Positions 45,377 through 54,749 of a DNA stretch of 64,000 nucleotides are shown here, piece by piece; within the stretch, counting starts at the first letter, position 1; each line of letters opens with the position of its first letter. Under the pieces are notes generated by a model. That model had not been told where the DNA came from. It did no database searches and saw only the letters and a list, made by a program, of their open reading frames with translations. The position numbers and the translations under genes were made by a program. Source of the stretch: Bacillota bacterium (GTDB lineage: Bacteria; Bacillota; Clostridia; Acetivibrionales; DSM-1351). The stretch spans positions 22,448 through 86,447 of the forward strand of contig JAEZIB010000038.1 in NCBI GenBank assembly GCA_023416275.1. The letters are read 5' to 3'.

Positions 45377-45961
45377 TTGCGAGAGGGCTTAGTAAACAGA
45401 AATACTAAGGAAACACAGATTAAGCTTAAAATAAATCTTGACGGAAAAGGCGACTGTAATTGTAATACTGGTATAGGCTTTTTTGATCATATGCTGGTTT
45501 TATTTACTAAACATGGGCTGATGGATGCAGACTTCGATGTGAAGGGTGATTTGGAGGTTGATGCACATCACACTGTTGAAGATACTGGTATTGCGTTAGG
45601 ACTAGCTATAAGGCAGGCATTGGGCGACAAAAAATCAATTAAAAGGTATGGAACTGCTTTTGTACCTATGGATGAGTCTCTTGTACAGGTGTCTCTGGAC
45701 TTAAGCGATAGACCCTTTCTTGTATTTGATGCTGTATTTACACAGCAGATGGTCGGACAAATGGATACTCAGTTAGTTGAAGAGTTTTTTAGAGCAGTTG
45801 CGTTTAATGCAGGAATTACACTACATATAAAACTATTGCATGGAACCAATTGTCATCATATAATTGAAGCAATATTCAAAGCCTTTGGAAGAGCATTAGA
45901 TGAGGCAACAAAAATAGATACCAGAATAGTAGGCGTTATGTCTACTAAAGGGATGCTATAA
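45377..45961 (+). CDS. hisB: imidazoleglycerol-phosphate dehydratase
   Basis: 194 residues from a TTG at 45377 with GGAGGG at 45365-45370. His-rich metal motifs: HHTVEDTGIALG (residues ~63-74) and GTNCHHIIEAIFKA (~156-169); starts with NRNTKETQIKLKINLDG. It has only the dehydratase domain, no phosphatase domain as in enterobacterial HisB, so histidinol phosphate must be dephosphorylated by a gene elsewhere. Confidence 0.96.
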   Translation: MREGLVNRNTKETQIKLKINLDGKGDCNCNTGIGFFDHMLVLFTKHGLMDADFDVKGDLEVDAHHTVEDTGIALGLAIRQALGDKKSIKRYGTAFVPMDESLVQVSLDLSDRPFLVFDAVFTQQMVGQMDTQLVEEFFRAVAFNAGITLHIKLLHGTNCHHIIEAIFKAFGRALDEATKIDTRIVGVMSTKGML

Positions 45962-46134
45962 TGAAAACTTTATTAGTTTTACAGAAATAAATGGTAAATG
46001 AAAATTATTATACTGTCATATATTTTCATCCGGCTTAGTACTAACCGGAAAAAATTTATATAAATAAATAACACTAAAATTACTAGGAATAGGCATTTGA
46101 AATGTCAAATTTTAAACATTATAGGAGGTTAAAT

Positions 46135-47019
46135 ATGCTCATTAATAACACAGATTTTATTAGATTACCATTATTTATTAAGGGAAAAGTTAGAAATGTT
46201 TATGATTTAGGTGATAAGCTGCTTATAGTTGTAACAGATAGAATATCAGCCTTTGATGTTATCTTTTCAGAACTAATACCAAACAAGGGAGTAGTTCTAA
46301 ACAGTATTTCTGCTTTTTGGTTTGACTATACAAAGGATGTTATTGGAAATCATGTAATAACTACTGATGTAAACCAATATCCAAAAGAGTTATCTGCTTT
46401 TAAAGAGGAGCTTGAAGGCAGATCAATGCTTGTAAAGAAAATAGATATGGTTCCTGCTGAATGTATAGTAAGAGGATATTTAGAGGGCTCAGGACTTAAA
46501 GAATACAATGAAACAGGTTGCATATGCGGCATAAAGCTTCCAGCTGGTCTTAAACAAGCCGACAAATTGCCTGAACCTATATTTACTCCTTCCACAAAAG
46601 AATCAGAGGGACATGACATCAATGTTTCATTTGAAGGACTCTGCGATAAGGTTGGAGTTGAAATGGCTAATAAGCTAAGAGATGCCAGCATCAATCTATA
46701 TTTGAAGGCGAGCAAACATGCTGAAAGCAAAGGCTTAATATTGGCAGACACAAAGTTTGAGTTTGGTATGTCAAATGGTGAATTGGTTGTTGGAGATGAA
46801 GTTTGTACACCTGATTCATCAAGATTCTGGGCAATGGATGAATATCAGCCTGGCAGAGCACAAAAGAGCTTTGATAAACAGTATTTAAGAGAATATCTTG
46901 AGACACTTACATGGGATAAGCAGCCTCCTGCACCAAAGCTTCCTGAAGAAGTTATTAATAAAACTGAGGCAAAATATATAGAAGCATATGAGAGAATAAC
47001 AGGTGCAAAATTCAAATAG
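46135..47019 (+). CDS. purC: SAICAR synthetase, long form
   Basis: Purine pathway step: CAIR + Asp + ATP to SAICAR. 294 residues from the ATG at 46135 (TAGGAGGT upstream); the B. subtilis enzyme is ~240, so this is the longer, yeast-type PurC. Motifs: FIKGKVRNVYDLGDKLL, VTDRISAFDV, RGYLEGSGLKEY, FTPSTKESEGHDIN, ADTKFEFG, DEVCTPDSSRFW. Its presence between hisB and hisH links purine and histidine synthesis. The stop TAG is the first codon of a family-2 repeat. Confidence 0.95.
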   Translation: MLINNTDFIRLPLFIKGKVRNVYDLGDKLLIVVTDRISAFDVIFSELIPNKGVVLNSISAFWFDYTKDVIGNHVITTDVNQYPKELSAFKEELEGRSMLVKKIDMVPAECIVRGYLEGSGLKEYNETGCICGIKLPAGLKQADKLPEPIFTPSTKESEGHDINVSFEGLCDKVGVEMANKLRDASINLYLKASKHAESKGLILADTKFEFGMSNGELVVGDEVCTPDSSRFWAMDEYQPGRAQKSFDKQYLREYLETLTWDKQPPAPKLPEEVINKTEAKYIEAYERITGAKFK

Positions 47020-47084
47020 CCCGTTTTCTTACCACGAGTAATTTCACCAAATATTTGTGCCGAAAGTGGGCGTGGGAGGTTATC
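47017..47084 (+). repeat. repeat family 2, internally deleted copy at the purC stop
   Basis: TAGCCCG (one base off TAGCTCG) supplies the purC stop, then the middle is lost and the right end TTTGTGCCGAAAGTGGGCG, TGGGAGG follows. Confidence 0.7.
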
Positions 47085-47259
47085 AGCTCGAAACAAAGTT
47101 TGTACAAACATTGTAATTTTTAGAGCACCAAAAATCCACAAGTGGATTTTTGACGATGTGGAGGAAGTTCAAATTGTTTTTCTTTATCTAAAGAAACTGA
47201 GGCCCCTCCACGAAGGCTTAACCATATTTTTATGCCCAAAGTAGGCGTGGGAGGTTAGT
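47085..47259 (+). repeat. repeat family 2, full copy upstream of hisH
   Basis: AGCTCGAAACAAAG start, AAAATCCACAAGTGGATTTT hairpin, ATGCCCAAAGTAGGCGTG and GGGAGG before the hisH ATG. Confidence 0.88.
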
Positions 47260-47868
47260 ATGATTGCTATAATAGACTACGGCGTTGGTAATTTGGCAAG
47301 TGTTAACAAAGCATTGAGTTTTATTGGGTTTGATTCAAAAATAACTTCAGATCACAGTGAGATACTAGCTGCTGATAAGGTGGTTTTACCTGGTGTTGGT
47401 GCTTTTGCTGATGCAATGAATAGTCTTGAAAAAATAAATATGATACCAGTTATTAATGAAGTAGCGAAAAAGGGAACGCCGTTATTAGGAATTTGTTTAG
47501 GCATGCAGCTTCTGTTTGATTACAGTACAGAGGGTGGGGAAATGGTGAAAGGCCTTGGCATGTTAAAGGGCAGTGTAACTCAATTCCCTCTTGATATGGG
47601 ATTGAAGGTTCCGCATATGGGATGGAATAGTCTCGACATAAAGCAGAATAACGGTATTTTTAAAGGTATTAAAGAAAAAAGCTATGTTTATTTTGTTCAC
47701 TCATATTGCCTGGCTGCACAGAATGAGTCAGATGTAGCAGCTACCTGCCATTATGGAATTAAATTTGATGCAGCTGTAAGCAAAGGAAATATTATGGGGA
47801 CACAGTTTCACCCAGAAAAGAGCGGAGATATAGGGCTCAACATACTAAGAAATTTTGCAAGTATGTAA
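47260..47868 (+). CDS. hisH: imidazole glycerol phosphate synthase, glutaminase subunit
   Basis: 202 residues; class I glutamine amidotransferase giving ammonia to HisF. Catalytic triad: Cys in LLGICLGMQLLF (residue ~80) and His/Glu in GTQFHPEKSGDIG (~183-187). MIAIIDYGVGNLASV at the N-terminus. Ribosome binding site from the repeat. Confidence 0.97.
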   Translation: MIAIIDYGVGNLASVNKALSFIGFDSKITSDHSEILAADKVVLPGVGAFADAMNSLEKINMIPVINEVAKKGTPLLGICLGMQLLFDYSTEGGEMVKGLGMLKGSVTQFPLDMGLKVPHMGWNSLDIKQNNGIFKGIKEKSYVYFVHSYCLAAQNESDVAATCHYGIKFDAAVSKGNIMGTQFHPEKSGDIGLNILRNFASM

Positions 47869-47898
47869 AACTGGGGAAAGTTTAAAATAATAACTAAA

Positions 47899-47942
47899 TC
47901 CATGCCCAGAGCTTGAAGCTTTTTAGTAAATATGGGCATGGA
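47899..47942 (+). terminator. nested hairpins between hisH and hisA
   Basis: TCCATGCCCA (47899-47908) pairs with TGGGCATGGA (47933-47942). Inside the loop lies a small AGCTT-GA-AGCT hairpin followed by T5. Could be an attenuating or processing site; read-through must happen if hisA is in the operon. Confidence 0.5.
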
Positions 47943-47968
47943 TATATGTATTACTGGAGGTTAACTAT

Positions 47969-48694
47969 TTGAATAAAATGATTATTTATCCTGCAATAGA
48001 TATTATTAATGGTAAATGTGTTAGGCTACAGCAAGGCAGCTATAGTGATGTTACGGTATTTGGAGATAATCCCGTAGAAATGGCAATGAAGTGGGAAAGC
48101 CAGGGAGCAGAGTATTTACATTTAGTTGACTTAGATGGAGCTAGATCAGGTAATTCCGATAATTTAGAGGTAATTAAGCAAATAGCCTCCAAGTTAACTA
48201 TTCCTGTTCAGTTAGGTGGAGGAATCAGAAACTTGAACACTATTGAAACAATTATTTCAAATGGTGTAAACAGAGTGATTTTAGGTACATCAGCCGTTAA
48301 TGACCCTGAAATGCTTAAGCTGGCACTTAAAGAGTATAAAGAAAAAATTGTGGTTGGTATAGATGCAAAGGATGGAATGGTAGCCATTCACGGCTGGGAG
48401 AAAACAAGTGACTTTACAGCTATTGATTTTGCAAAAAAAATTGAAGCTTTAGGAACAAAAACAATTATTTATACTGATATATCAAGGGATGGAATGTTAA
48501 AAGGGCCAAATCTTGAAGCAATGGAGGATATGGCAAAATCAGTAGGAATAGATGTAATTGCATCAGGCGGAGTAAGCTGCTTAGCGGACATAACGAACTT
48601 GAAGGCTACTGGAGTTAGTGGTGTTATTGTTGGGAAAGCACTATATACAGGGAATATTAATTTGAAAGAAGCAATAGATTCTTTAAAGGAGTAA
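47969..48694 (+). CDS. hisA: ProFAR isomerase
   Basis: 241-residue TIM barrel; isomerises ProFAR to PRFAR. IYPAIDIINGKCVRL, the LQLGGGIR-like VQLGGGIRNLNT, GIDAKDGMVAIHGW, and SGGVSCLADI are present. Catalytic Asp in PAID and YTDISRDG. Start TTG at 47969 fits GGAGG at 47956-47960 (8 bases); the next ATG would be 17 away. Confidence 0.96.
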   Translation: MNKMIIYPAIDIINGKCVRLQQGSYSDVTVFGDNPVEMAMKWESQGAEYLHLVDLDGARSGNSDNLEVIKQIASKLTIPVQLGGGIRNLNTIETIISNGVNRVILGTSAVNDPEMLKLALKEYKEKIVVGIDAKDGMVAIHGWEKTSDFTAIDFAKKIEALGTKTIIYTDISRDGMLKGPNLEAMEDMAKSVGIDVIASGGVSCLADITNLKATGVSGVIVGKALYTGNINLKEAIDSLKE

Positions 48695-48698
48695 AAAA

Positions 48699-49460
48699 AT
48701 GCTTACAAAAAGGATTATTCCATGCTTGGATGTACATGCAGGCAGGGTTGTAAAAGGTGTGCAATTTGTAAATATAATTGATGCCGGAGATCCGGTTGAA
48801 GCAGCTGCTTTTTATGACAAGGCAGGAGCTGATGAACTGACCTTTCTTGATATAACTGCATCTTCAGATGCCAGAGCTATTATGCTTGATGTTGTGAGAA
48901 GAGTAGCTGAGCAAGTGTTTATTCCGTTTACAGTTGGTGGAGGAATAAGGACAGCTGAGGATTTCAGAGAAATCCTTAAAGCCGGTGCTGATAAGGTTGG
49001 TGTAAATTCTGCTGCTCTCAAAAGGCCTGAGCTTATATCTGAAGCTGCATGGAAGTTTGGAAGTCAATGTGTTGTATTGGCAATTGACGCCAAAAAGAGA
49101 CAAGATGGATCTGGTTGGGATACTTATCTAAACGGCGGAAGAGTTAATACAGGCAAGGATGCTATTGAGTGGGCTATTGAAGCAGAAAAACTTGGTGCAG
49201 GCGAAATACTTTTGACCAGCATGGACAAAGATGGTACTAAGGACGGATATGATATTGAGCTTACAAGAACAATATCTGAAAATGTTAAGATACCAGTAAT
49301 TGCATCAGGAGGGGCAGGAAGAATGGAGCACTTCAAGGATGCATTAGTTGAAGGGAAAGCCGATGCAGTGCTTGCAGCTTCACTTTTTCATTTCAGAGAA
49401 ATGGAAATAAAAGATTTGAAACAATATTTAAGTAACAATGGAATAGAAACTAGAATATAA
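48699..49460 (+). CDS. hisF: imidazole glycerol phosphate synthase, cyclase subunit
   Basis: 253-residue TIM barrel pairing with HisH; makes imidazole glycerol phosphate and AICAR from PRFAR and ammonia. RIIPCLDVHAGRVVKG, TVGGGIRTAEDF, VLAIDAKKR, LLTSMDKDGTKDGYD and IASGGAGRMEH are typical. Follows hisA by four bases. The stop codon TAA (49458-49460) lies inside the left end of repeat family 1 copy D. Confidence 0.97.
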   Translation: MLTKRIIPCLDVHAGRVVKGVQFVNIIDAGDPVEAAAFYDKAGADELTFLDITASSDARAIMLDVVRRVAEQVFIPFTVGGGIRTAEDFREILKAGADKVGVNSAALKRPELISEAAWKFGSQCVVLAIDAKKRQDGSGWDTYLNGGRVNTGKDAIEWAIEAEKLGAGEILLTSMDKDGTKDGYDIELTRTISENVKIPVIASGGAGRMEHFKDALVEGKADAVLAASLFHFREMEIKDLKQYLSNNGIETRI

Positions 49461-49510
49461 CGAGATTTTTCTACAATCGAATAATTTCATTTTGAATCTA
49501 GGCGTTATAA
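49455..49510 (+). repeat. repeat family 1, copy D, internally deleted (56 bp)
   Basis: ATATAACGAG then directly ATTTTTCTACAATCGA... and CTAGGCGTTATAA; about 100 internal bases are missing. Overlaps the hisF stop. Confidence 0.8.
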
Positions 49511-49643
49511 TCAAATTATATGCTGTACTATTACTTAAAAAAGTGTTAAAATTTTACAGAGTTAGTTAAAAAGCTACAATATAAAAGATAAATTCAACAA
49601 ATCTTGTTTTGTTTAGAGATAAAAAGCTAGGAGGAATAATTAA

Positions 49644-50291
49644 ATGAATAATTTAAAGGAAGTATTAAAATTTGACGAAAAAGGGCTTATTCCAGTAGTT
49701 ACACAAGATTACAAATCAAAAGATGTTTTGATGGTAGCTTATATGAATGAAGAAGCTTTTGATAAAACCTTAGAGAGCGGAAAAGTACACTATTTTAGCA
49801 GAAGCAGAAATAAGCTCTGGCTAAAAGGAGAAACATCAGGACATTTTCAGTTGGTGAAAGCAATAAAGCTTGATTGTGATGGAGATACCTTGCTAATTGA
49901 AGCAGAACAAATAGATGCAGCATGCCACACTGGAAGTAGAACCTGTTTTTATAGAACAATGATAAATGAAAAATGGGAAGAGAAAATTGAAATAGTTGAT
50001 GATGAAAAGCCTACTTCAGAGATTCTACAAGAGGTTTATAATGTAATTGTTGACAGGACAGTACACCCAAAAGAAGGTTCATATACAAACTATTTGTTTA
50101 CAAAGGGTTTGGATAAGATACTAAAGAAGGTTGGAGAGGAAGCAGCTGAGGTTATTATCGCAGCCAAAAACAAATCTAAGGATGAAATTAGATACGAAGT
50201 GTCTGATTTGATGTATCATTTGTTAGTATTATTAGTTGAAAGAGGTTTAACTCTTGAAGATGTATATGGTGAGTTAAAGGGAAGAAGATAA
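49644..50291 (+). CDS. hisIE: bifunctional phosphoribosyl-AMP cyclohydrolase / phosphoribosyl-ATP pyrophosphatase
   Basis: 215 residues. HisI domain (~1-115): VAYMNEEAFDKTLESGKVHYFSRS, LWLKGETSGH, CDGDTLL, DAACHTGSRTCF. HisE domain (~120-215): TVHPKEGSYTNYLFTKGLDKILKKVGEEAAEVIIA. Steps 2 and 3 of histidine synthesis. AGGAGGAAT before the ATG. Separated from hisF by a truncated repeat. Confidence 0.96.
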   Translation: MNNLKEVLKFDEKGLIPVVTQDYKSKDVLMVAYMNEEAFDKTLESGKVHYFSRSRNKLWLKGETSGHFQLVKAIKLDCDGDTLLIEAEQIDAACHTGSRTCFYRTMINEKWEEKIEIVDDEKPTSEILQEVYNVIVDRTVHPKEGSYTNYLFTKGLDKILKKVGEEAAEVIIAAKNKSKDEIRYEVSDLMYHLLVLLVERGLTLEDVYGELKGRR

Positions 50292-51728
50292 GTGAAAAAT
50301 AATTTACTATGCATAGATGAATATCGAAATAATCCGGAGTTCTATTTTTCAAAGAGTTTGCGTTGTGCAGACAGAAATAATTTAAATGCTGCTTTCAAAA
50401 ATGTGCAGAAAGCTATAGAGCTAGAGCCGGAAAATTGTGAATACAAATTTAATATTGCTTGTTTTTTGTCAGAAATGCGAAGACCCAAAGAAGCAAACAG
50501 AATATTTAATGACATACTTTTAAACTATGATCCAACTATGTTTGATTGCTTTTTTGGGTTAGGCTGTAACAGCTTTGAGCTTGATGATATTGGAAAAGCT
50601 GCTGAATATTTTGAAAAATACCTGTATTTTGATAGTGATGGCGAATTTTCAGAAGAAGTAACAGAAATGATTTTTTACTTAAAGCTTTATGAAAATATGT
50701 CTCAAGGCAGTCAATTTGATAGACGTTCAAATGCTAGCTTAAGATATGCAAAACAGTATATAGAGGACAAAAAGCTGAATAATGCTATTAGGGAGCTATA
50801 TAAATCAGTAAGCCTATATCCTTTTAATTTAGATGCTAGAAATTTACTTACTTTAGCTTTACTAGAGCAAGGAAATTATGAACGTGCTAACTACATTGGA
50901 GTGACAGTCAGACTTATAGATAAATACAATGTATTTGCAAATTGTTTATGCTTATATGTTCTTTCAAATGCAAAAAAACACAAAAGAGTACAGAAATTTA
51001 TAGAGACTCTGACATTAGGGGAAATAGAATGCAGGGAAGACCTTCTCTGCGCAGCTACAACATTAATAGTGTTTAATAGAGCTGATGAACTTATTATACT
51101 TTTGGAAATGTATATAACACAATATTCTGATCAGCTCATTTTTTCTGCTTTATTATTAGGATATTCTCTTACACAAAATATCGAAAATTTTGATAAGATT
51201 TATAAAATTCTATTATCTTTAGGTAGAGATAATTTTGAACTTATGGAATGGTTAGAATACATTAAAAGTTATCTCTATTCACCTGTCTTGGATGAAAATA
51301 TGCGTGCAATTGATGAATATTGCAAAGTATTTACACTATGTCAAGAAGTCAGGCATCCCATGTACGATCCCAAAAGGTATCAAGAACTGTATTCTCGGAT
51401 AAGTGAACCAAAACCAAAGCTAAGTAAAAAGTACTTGCCAATTATTGAATGCGCAATAAATCATAGGGAAATAATGTATACTCAATATTATAGGAAGGAA
51501 ATAATATGTATATTAAATGATTGTATAAGCCATGCAAAAAAGTCCTTTGATATACCTAAATGCAATGTGGAGGCTTATGCTGCAGCATTGGAATACAATT
51601 ATTGTATGTTATATTATATAGAATGTGAAAAAGAAGAACTAATTCAAAAATATAATATTTCACTAGTAGCTTTTGAAAAAGCATTAAGAGAACTAAAATT
51701 GAACTTTAGTAATAAGCTATTATTATAA
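50292..51728 (+). CDS. TPR repeat protein
   Basis: 478 residues. Starts at a GTG immediately after the hisIE stop, so translation is probably coupled. TPR-like helical pairs are visible in the N-terminal ~200 residues (NNLNAAFKNVQKAIELEPENCEYKFNIACFLSEM, then IGKAAEYFEKYLYFD and LNNAIRELYKSVSLYPFNLDARNLL). The rest is helical but unrecognised. Cytosolic protein-protein scaffold, partner unknown. No link to histidine synthesis is known to me. Confidence 0.78.
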   Translation: MKNNLLCIDEYRNNPEFYFSKSLRCADRNNLNAAFKNVQKAIELEPENCEYKFNIACFLSEMRRPKEANRIFNDILLNYDPTMFDCFFGLGCNSFELDDIGKAAEYFEKYLYFDSDGEFSEEVTEMIFYLKLYENMSQGSQFDRRSNASLRYAKQYIEDKKLNNAIRELYKSVSLYPFNLDARNLLTLALLEQGNYERANYIGVTVRLIDKYNVFANCLCLYVLSNAKKHKRVQKFIETLTLGEIECREDLLCAATTLIVFNRADELIILLEMYITQYSDQLIFSALLLGYSLTQNIENFDKIYKILLSLGRDNFELMEWLEYIKSYLYSPVLDENMRAIDEYCKVFTLCQEVRHPMYDPKRYQELYSRISEPKPKLSKKYLPIIECAINHREIMYTQYYRKEIICILNDCISHAKKSFDIPKCNVEAYAAALEYNYCMLYYIECEKEELIQKYNISLVAFEKALRELKLNFSNKLLL

Positions 51729-51821
51729 TTTTATTAATTTGCTCAAATCACAAGCAAATTGAAGAAAAATCCACAAATTACTATTGCAATCTGGCTCCAT
51801 TCCCAAATATAGCTATTTTTA

Positions 51822-51867
51822 TTGACATAGAATGTTTGAAAATATTCTATTCAATAGATATTATAAT
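51822..51867 (+). promoter_or_regulatory. promoter region of groESL
   Basis: TATAAT at 51862-51867 just before CIRCE. TTGACA at 51822 is 34 bases upstream (too far), TTGAAA at 51836-51841 is 20 bases upstream; the true -35 is uncertain. Alternatively TTGACA pairs with TTCTAT at 51845. Confidence 0.4.
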
Positions 51868-51877
51868 ATCATGATAA

Positions 51878-51904
51878 TTAGCACTCAGTGTTGGTGAGTG
51901 CTAA
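51878..51904 (+). promoter_or_regulatory. CIRCE operator (HrcA binding site)
   Basis: Perfect TTAGCACTC - 9 bases - GAGTGCTAA inverted repeat in front of groES. Bound by HrcA, repressing chaperonin genes until heat shock. Confidence 0.97.
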
Positions 51905-51933
51905 CAGTGACAAAATTCTAAGGAGGTAAAACA

Positions 51934-52218
51934 ATGAAAATAAAACCATTAGGCGATAAAGTAGTTATTAAAATGCTTGAGTGCGAAGAAACTACAAAAA
52001 GCGGTATAGTGTTACCGGGCAGTGCAAAGGAAAAACCACAGGTAGCAGAGGTTGTAGCTGTAGGCCCTGGCACAGTTGTAGACGGAAAAGAAGTTAAAAT
52101 GGAAGTAAAAGTAGGAGATAAAGTACTAACAAGCAAATATTCCGGAACAGAAGTAAAGCTTGACGGTGAGGAATATACTATACTGAAGCAGGGCGACATT
52201 CTTGCAGTTGTAGAATAA
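51934..52218 (+). CDS. groES: co-chaperonin GroES
   Basis: 94 residues; KPLGDKVVIKMLECEETTKSGIVLPGSAKEKPQ with the mobile loop, and GDKVLTSKYSGTEVKLDGEEY. Forms the heptameric lid of GroEL. AGGAGG before the ATG. Under the CIRCE element, co-transcribed with groEL 21 bases later. Confidence 0.98.
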   Translation: MKIKPLGDKVVIKMLECEETTKSGIVLPGSAKEKPQVAEVVAVGPGTVVDGKEVKMEVKVGDKVLTSKYSGTEVKLDGEEYTILKQGDILAVVE

Positions 52219-52239
52219 TTTTTATAGGAGGCATAAAAG

Positions 52240-53874
52240 ATGGCAAAGGAAATAAAGTTCGGTGAAGACGCTAGACGCGCACTTGAAAAAGGTGTTAATC
52301 AATTAGCTGATACAGTAAAAGTTACACTTGGACCAAAGGGAAGAAATGTAGTTCTTGATAAGAAATTTGGCTCACCTTTAATAACAAATGATGGTGTTAC
52401 CATAGCTAAAGAGATTGAGCTTGAAGATAAATTTGAAAATATGGGTGCTCAGTTAGTTAAAGAAGTTGCTACTAAGACAAATGATGTAGCTGGTGATGGT
52501 ACTACTACAGCAACTCTTCTTGCACAAGCAATAATCAGAGAAGGCATGAAGAATGTTGCTGCTGGAGCAAACCCAATGATTTTGAAGAAGGGTTTACAAA
52601 AGGCTGTTGATGTTGCAGTTGCTGGAATTAAAGCAAACAGCCAGAAAATCAAAGGAAAAGAAGATATTGCAAGAGTTGCAACTATTTCTGCTAACGATGA
52701 TGTAATTGGTAGCCTTATTGCAGATGCAATGGAAAAAGTAACAAATGATGGTGTTATAACTGTTGAAGAATCAAAGACTATGGGTACAAGTCTTGAGGTT
52801 GTTGAAGGTATGCAGTTTGACAGAGGATATCTATCAGCATACATGGTTACTGATACTGAAAAATTAGAAGCTGTTCTTGACGATCCATATATTCTTATCA
52901 CAGATAAGAAAATTACAAATATCCAGGATATACTTCCTATACTTGAGCAAATTGTTCAGCAAGGCAAGAAGCTGTTAATAATAGCAGAAGATATCGAAGG
53001 TGAAGCATTGACAACCCTTATTCTTAACAAATTGAGAGGAACATTTACATGTGTGGCTGTTAAAGCTCCTGGATTTGGTGACAGAAGAAAGGCTATGCTT
53101 CAGGATATAGCAGCATTAACAGGTGGAGAGGTTATCACTGAGGAATTGGGACTTGATATAAAAGAAACTACTCTAGCTCAGCTTGGTAAAGCTAGACAGG
53201 TTATTGTTCAAAAGGAAAATACAATTATCGTAGATGGTGCAGGAAGCCCTGATGCTATTAAGAATAGAATAAATTCAATAAAAGTTCAGATTGAGGATAC
53301 TACATCTGATTTTGATAGAGAAAAGCTACAGGAAAGACTTGCAAAGCTCTCCGGTGGTGTAGCAGTTATTCAGGTTGGTGCTGCTACTGAAGTTGAAATG
53401 AAAGAAAAGAAGCTTAGAATTGAAGATGCACTTGCTGCTACAAGAGCAGCTGTTGAAGAAGGTATCGTAGCTGGTGGTGGTACAGTATTATTAAATGTAA
53501 TCCCTGATGTTGCAAAGTTAACTGAAACAACAACTGGAGACGAAAAGACTGGTGTCCAGATTATACTTAGAGCTCTTGAAGAACCAGTAAGGCAAATAGC
53601 TGCAAATGCTGGTCTTGAAGGTTCAGTTATAGTTGACAAAATAAAATCAAGCGATAAGGGCATTGGATTTGATGCTTTAAATGAAAAATATATTGATATG
53701 ATTGAAAGTGGTATAGTTGACCCTGCAAAGGTTACTAGATCAGCTCTGCAAAATGCGGCTTCTATTGCTGCAATGGTACTTACAACAGAGAGTCTTGTTA
53801 CTGATAAACCAGAACCAGAAGCACCAGCTATGCCAGGTGGTGGAATGCCAGGTGGAATGGGTGGCATGTACTAA
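52240..53874 (+). CDS. groEL: chaperonin GroEL
   Basis: 544 residues, the normal size. MAKEIKFGEDARRALEKGVN, the ATP-binding DGTTTATLL, AAVEEGIVAGGGTVLL, and the Gly/Met-rich tail GGGMPGGMGGMY. Forms the 14-mer folding chamber. Followed by a strong terminator. Confidence 0.99.
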   Translation: MAKEIKFGEDARRALEKGVNQLADTVKVTLGPKGRNVVLDKKFGSPLITNDGVTIAKEIELEDKFENMGAQLVKEVATKTNDVAGDGTTTATLLAQAIIREGMKNVAAGANPMILKKGLQKAVDVAVAGIKANSQKIKGKEDIARVATISANDDVIGSLIADAMEKVTNDGVITVEESKTMGTSLEVVEGMQFDRGYLSAYMVTDTEKLEAVLDDPYILITDKKITNIQDILPILEQIVQQGKKLLIIAEDIEGEALTTLILNKLRGTFTCVAVKAPGFGDRRKAMLQDIAALTGGEVITEELGLDIKETTLAQLGKARQVIVQKENTIIVDGAGSPDAIKNRINSIKVQIEDTTSDFDREKLQERLAKLSGGVAVIQVGAATEVEMKEKKLRIEDALAATRAAVEEGIVAGGGTVLLNVIPDVAKLTETTTGDEKTGVQIILRALEEPVRQIAANAGLEGSVIVDKIKSSDKGIGFDALNEKYIDMIESGIVDPAKVTRSALQNAASIAAMVLTTESLVTDKPEPEAPAMPGGGMPGGMGGMY

Positions 53875-53890
53875 AAGTAAATTTTTCAGT

Positions 53891-53921
53891 GAGGGTGGCT
53901 AAATGCCATCCTCTATTTATT
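53891..53921 (+). terminator. groESL terminator
   Basis: GAGGGTGGC (53891-53899) and GCCATCCTC (53905-53913), loop TAAAT, followed by TATTTATT. Confidence 0.85.
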
Positions 53922-54234
53922 TTAAAATATAGGAATTTATATGTTTGAGATTGTTGTTAGGGTATTGGAAACTCTGAGATTTAATGTGTGCGACGGCTAA
54001 AAAGTGAGATGAACCTTATTAATTTTGCTTTATACTTCAATTATTTAATATAGTTTGAAAAAAATGATTATTAATGATAGAATTCATTATAATATACACA
54101 TATATAAAATTATTATTATTTCTTGGCATTAGTACTTGATATTATTTAATTTATTTATTATCATTTATAGCAAGATTTAATTTTAATAGAGCAGTAAATT
54201 GAAGGTCGGTTAGAAGTTATTAGGAGGGAATAGA

Positions 54235-54738
54235 GTGGATATATTTTTAGAGAAAATAGTAAAGAAAAAGAAAACCATTATAGATTTTGCCATAATTTCT
54301 GGAATTATCTTATTGTCATTATTTCTAATGCTGGTTATACTTTCTTTTAGGTTTCTAAGCTCTTTTGCACCATTGTTTGTTGTTGGTATAGGGTATTTTG
54401 GTTATGTTTTTATAAGGAACAGAAGCATTGAGTATGAGTATATTGTCACTAATGGTGATTTGGATATTGACATGATAATTGCTCAAAGAAAGAGAAAAAG
54501 AATATTTAGCGGCTCATATAAAGATTTTGAAATGATAGCGAAATTATCAAGTGGTCAGTATGACAATAATAATCAGAATAATAAAAATCGTATTGTTGCA
54601 GTTTCTTCTATGGATTCATCAGACGTTTATTTTATTTCGGTTATTAAAGAGGGCAAGAAAACCCTTGTTTTTTTTGAGCCACATGCTAAAATGGTAGAAT
54701 CATTCAAAAAATATATTCCACGAAAAGTATTTGAGTGA
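54235..54738 (+). CDS. small membrane protein (DUF6106-like)
   Basis: 167 residues from a GTG preceded by AGGAGGG. Two N-terminal membrane helices (~18-37 and 40-62), then a cytosolic domain with SIEYEYIVTNGDLDIDMIIAQRKRKR and a C-terminal FFEPHAKMVESFKKYIPRKVFE. This layout matches a conserved clostridial membrane family (DUF6106 type). Function unknown. Confidence 0.7.
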   Translation: MDIFLEKIVKKKKTIIDFAIISGIILLSLFLMLVILSFRFLSSFAPLFVVGIGYFGYVFIRNRSIEYEYIVTNGDLDIDMIIAQRKRKRIFSGSYKDFEMIAKLSSGQYDNNNQNNKNRIVAVSSMDSSDVYFISVIKEGKKTLVFFEPHAKMVESFKKYIPRKVFE

Positions 54739-54749
54739 TTTAGATTATT

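Noticed and set aside
53370..53867. 165-codon minus-strand ORF opposite groEL, and similar long antisense ORFs under ispD, pcrA, hisD and others
   Set aside because: They mirror the codon pattern of the real gene, have no ribosome binding site and encode low-quality Ser/Pro/Ile-rich sequences.
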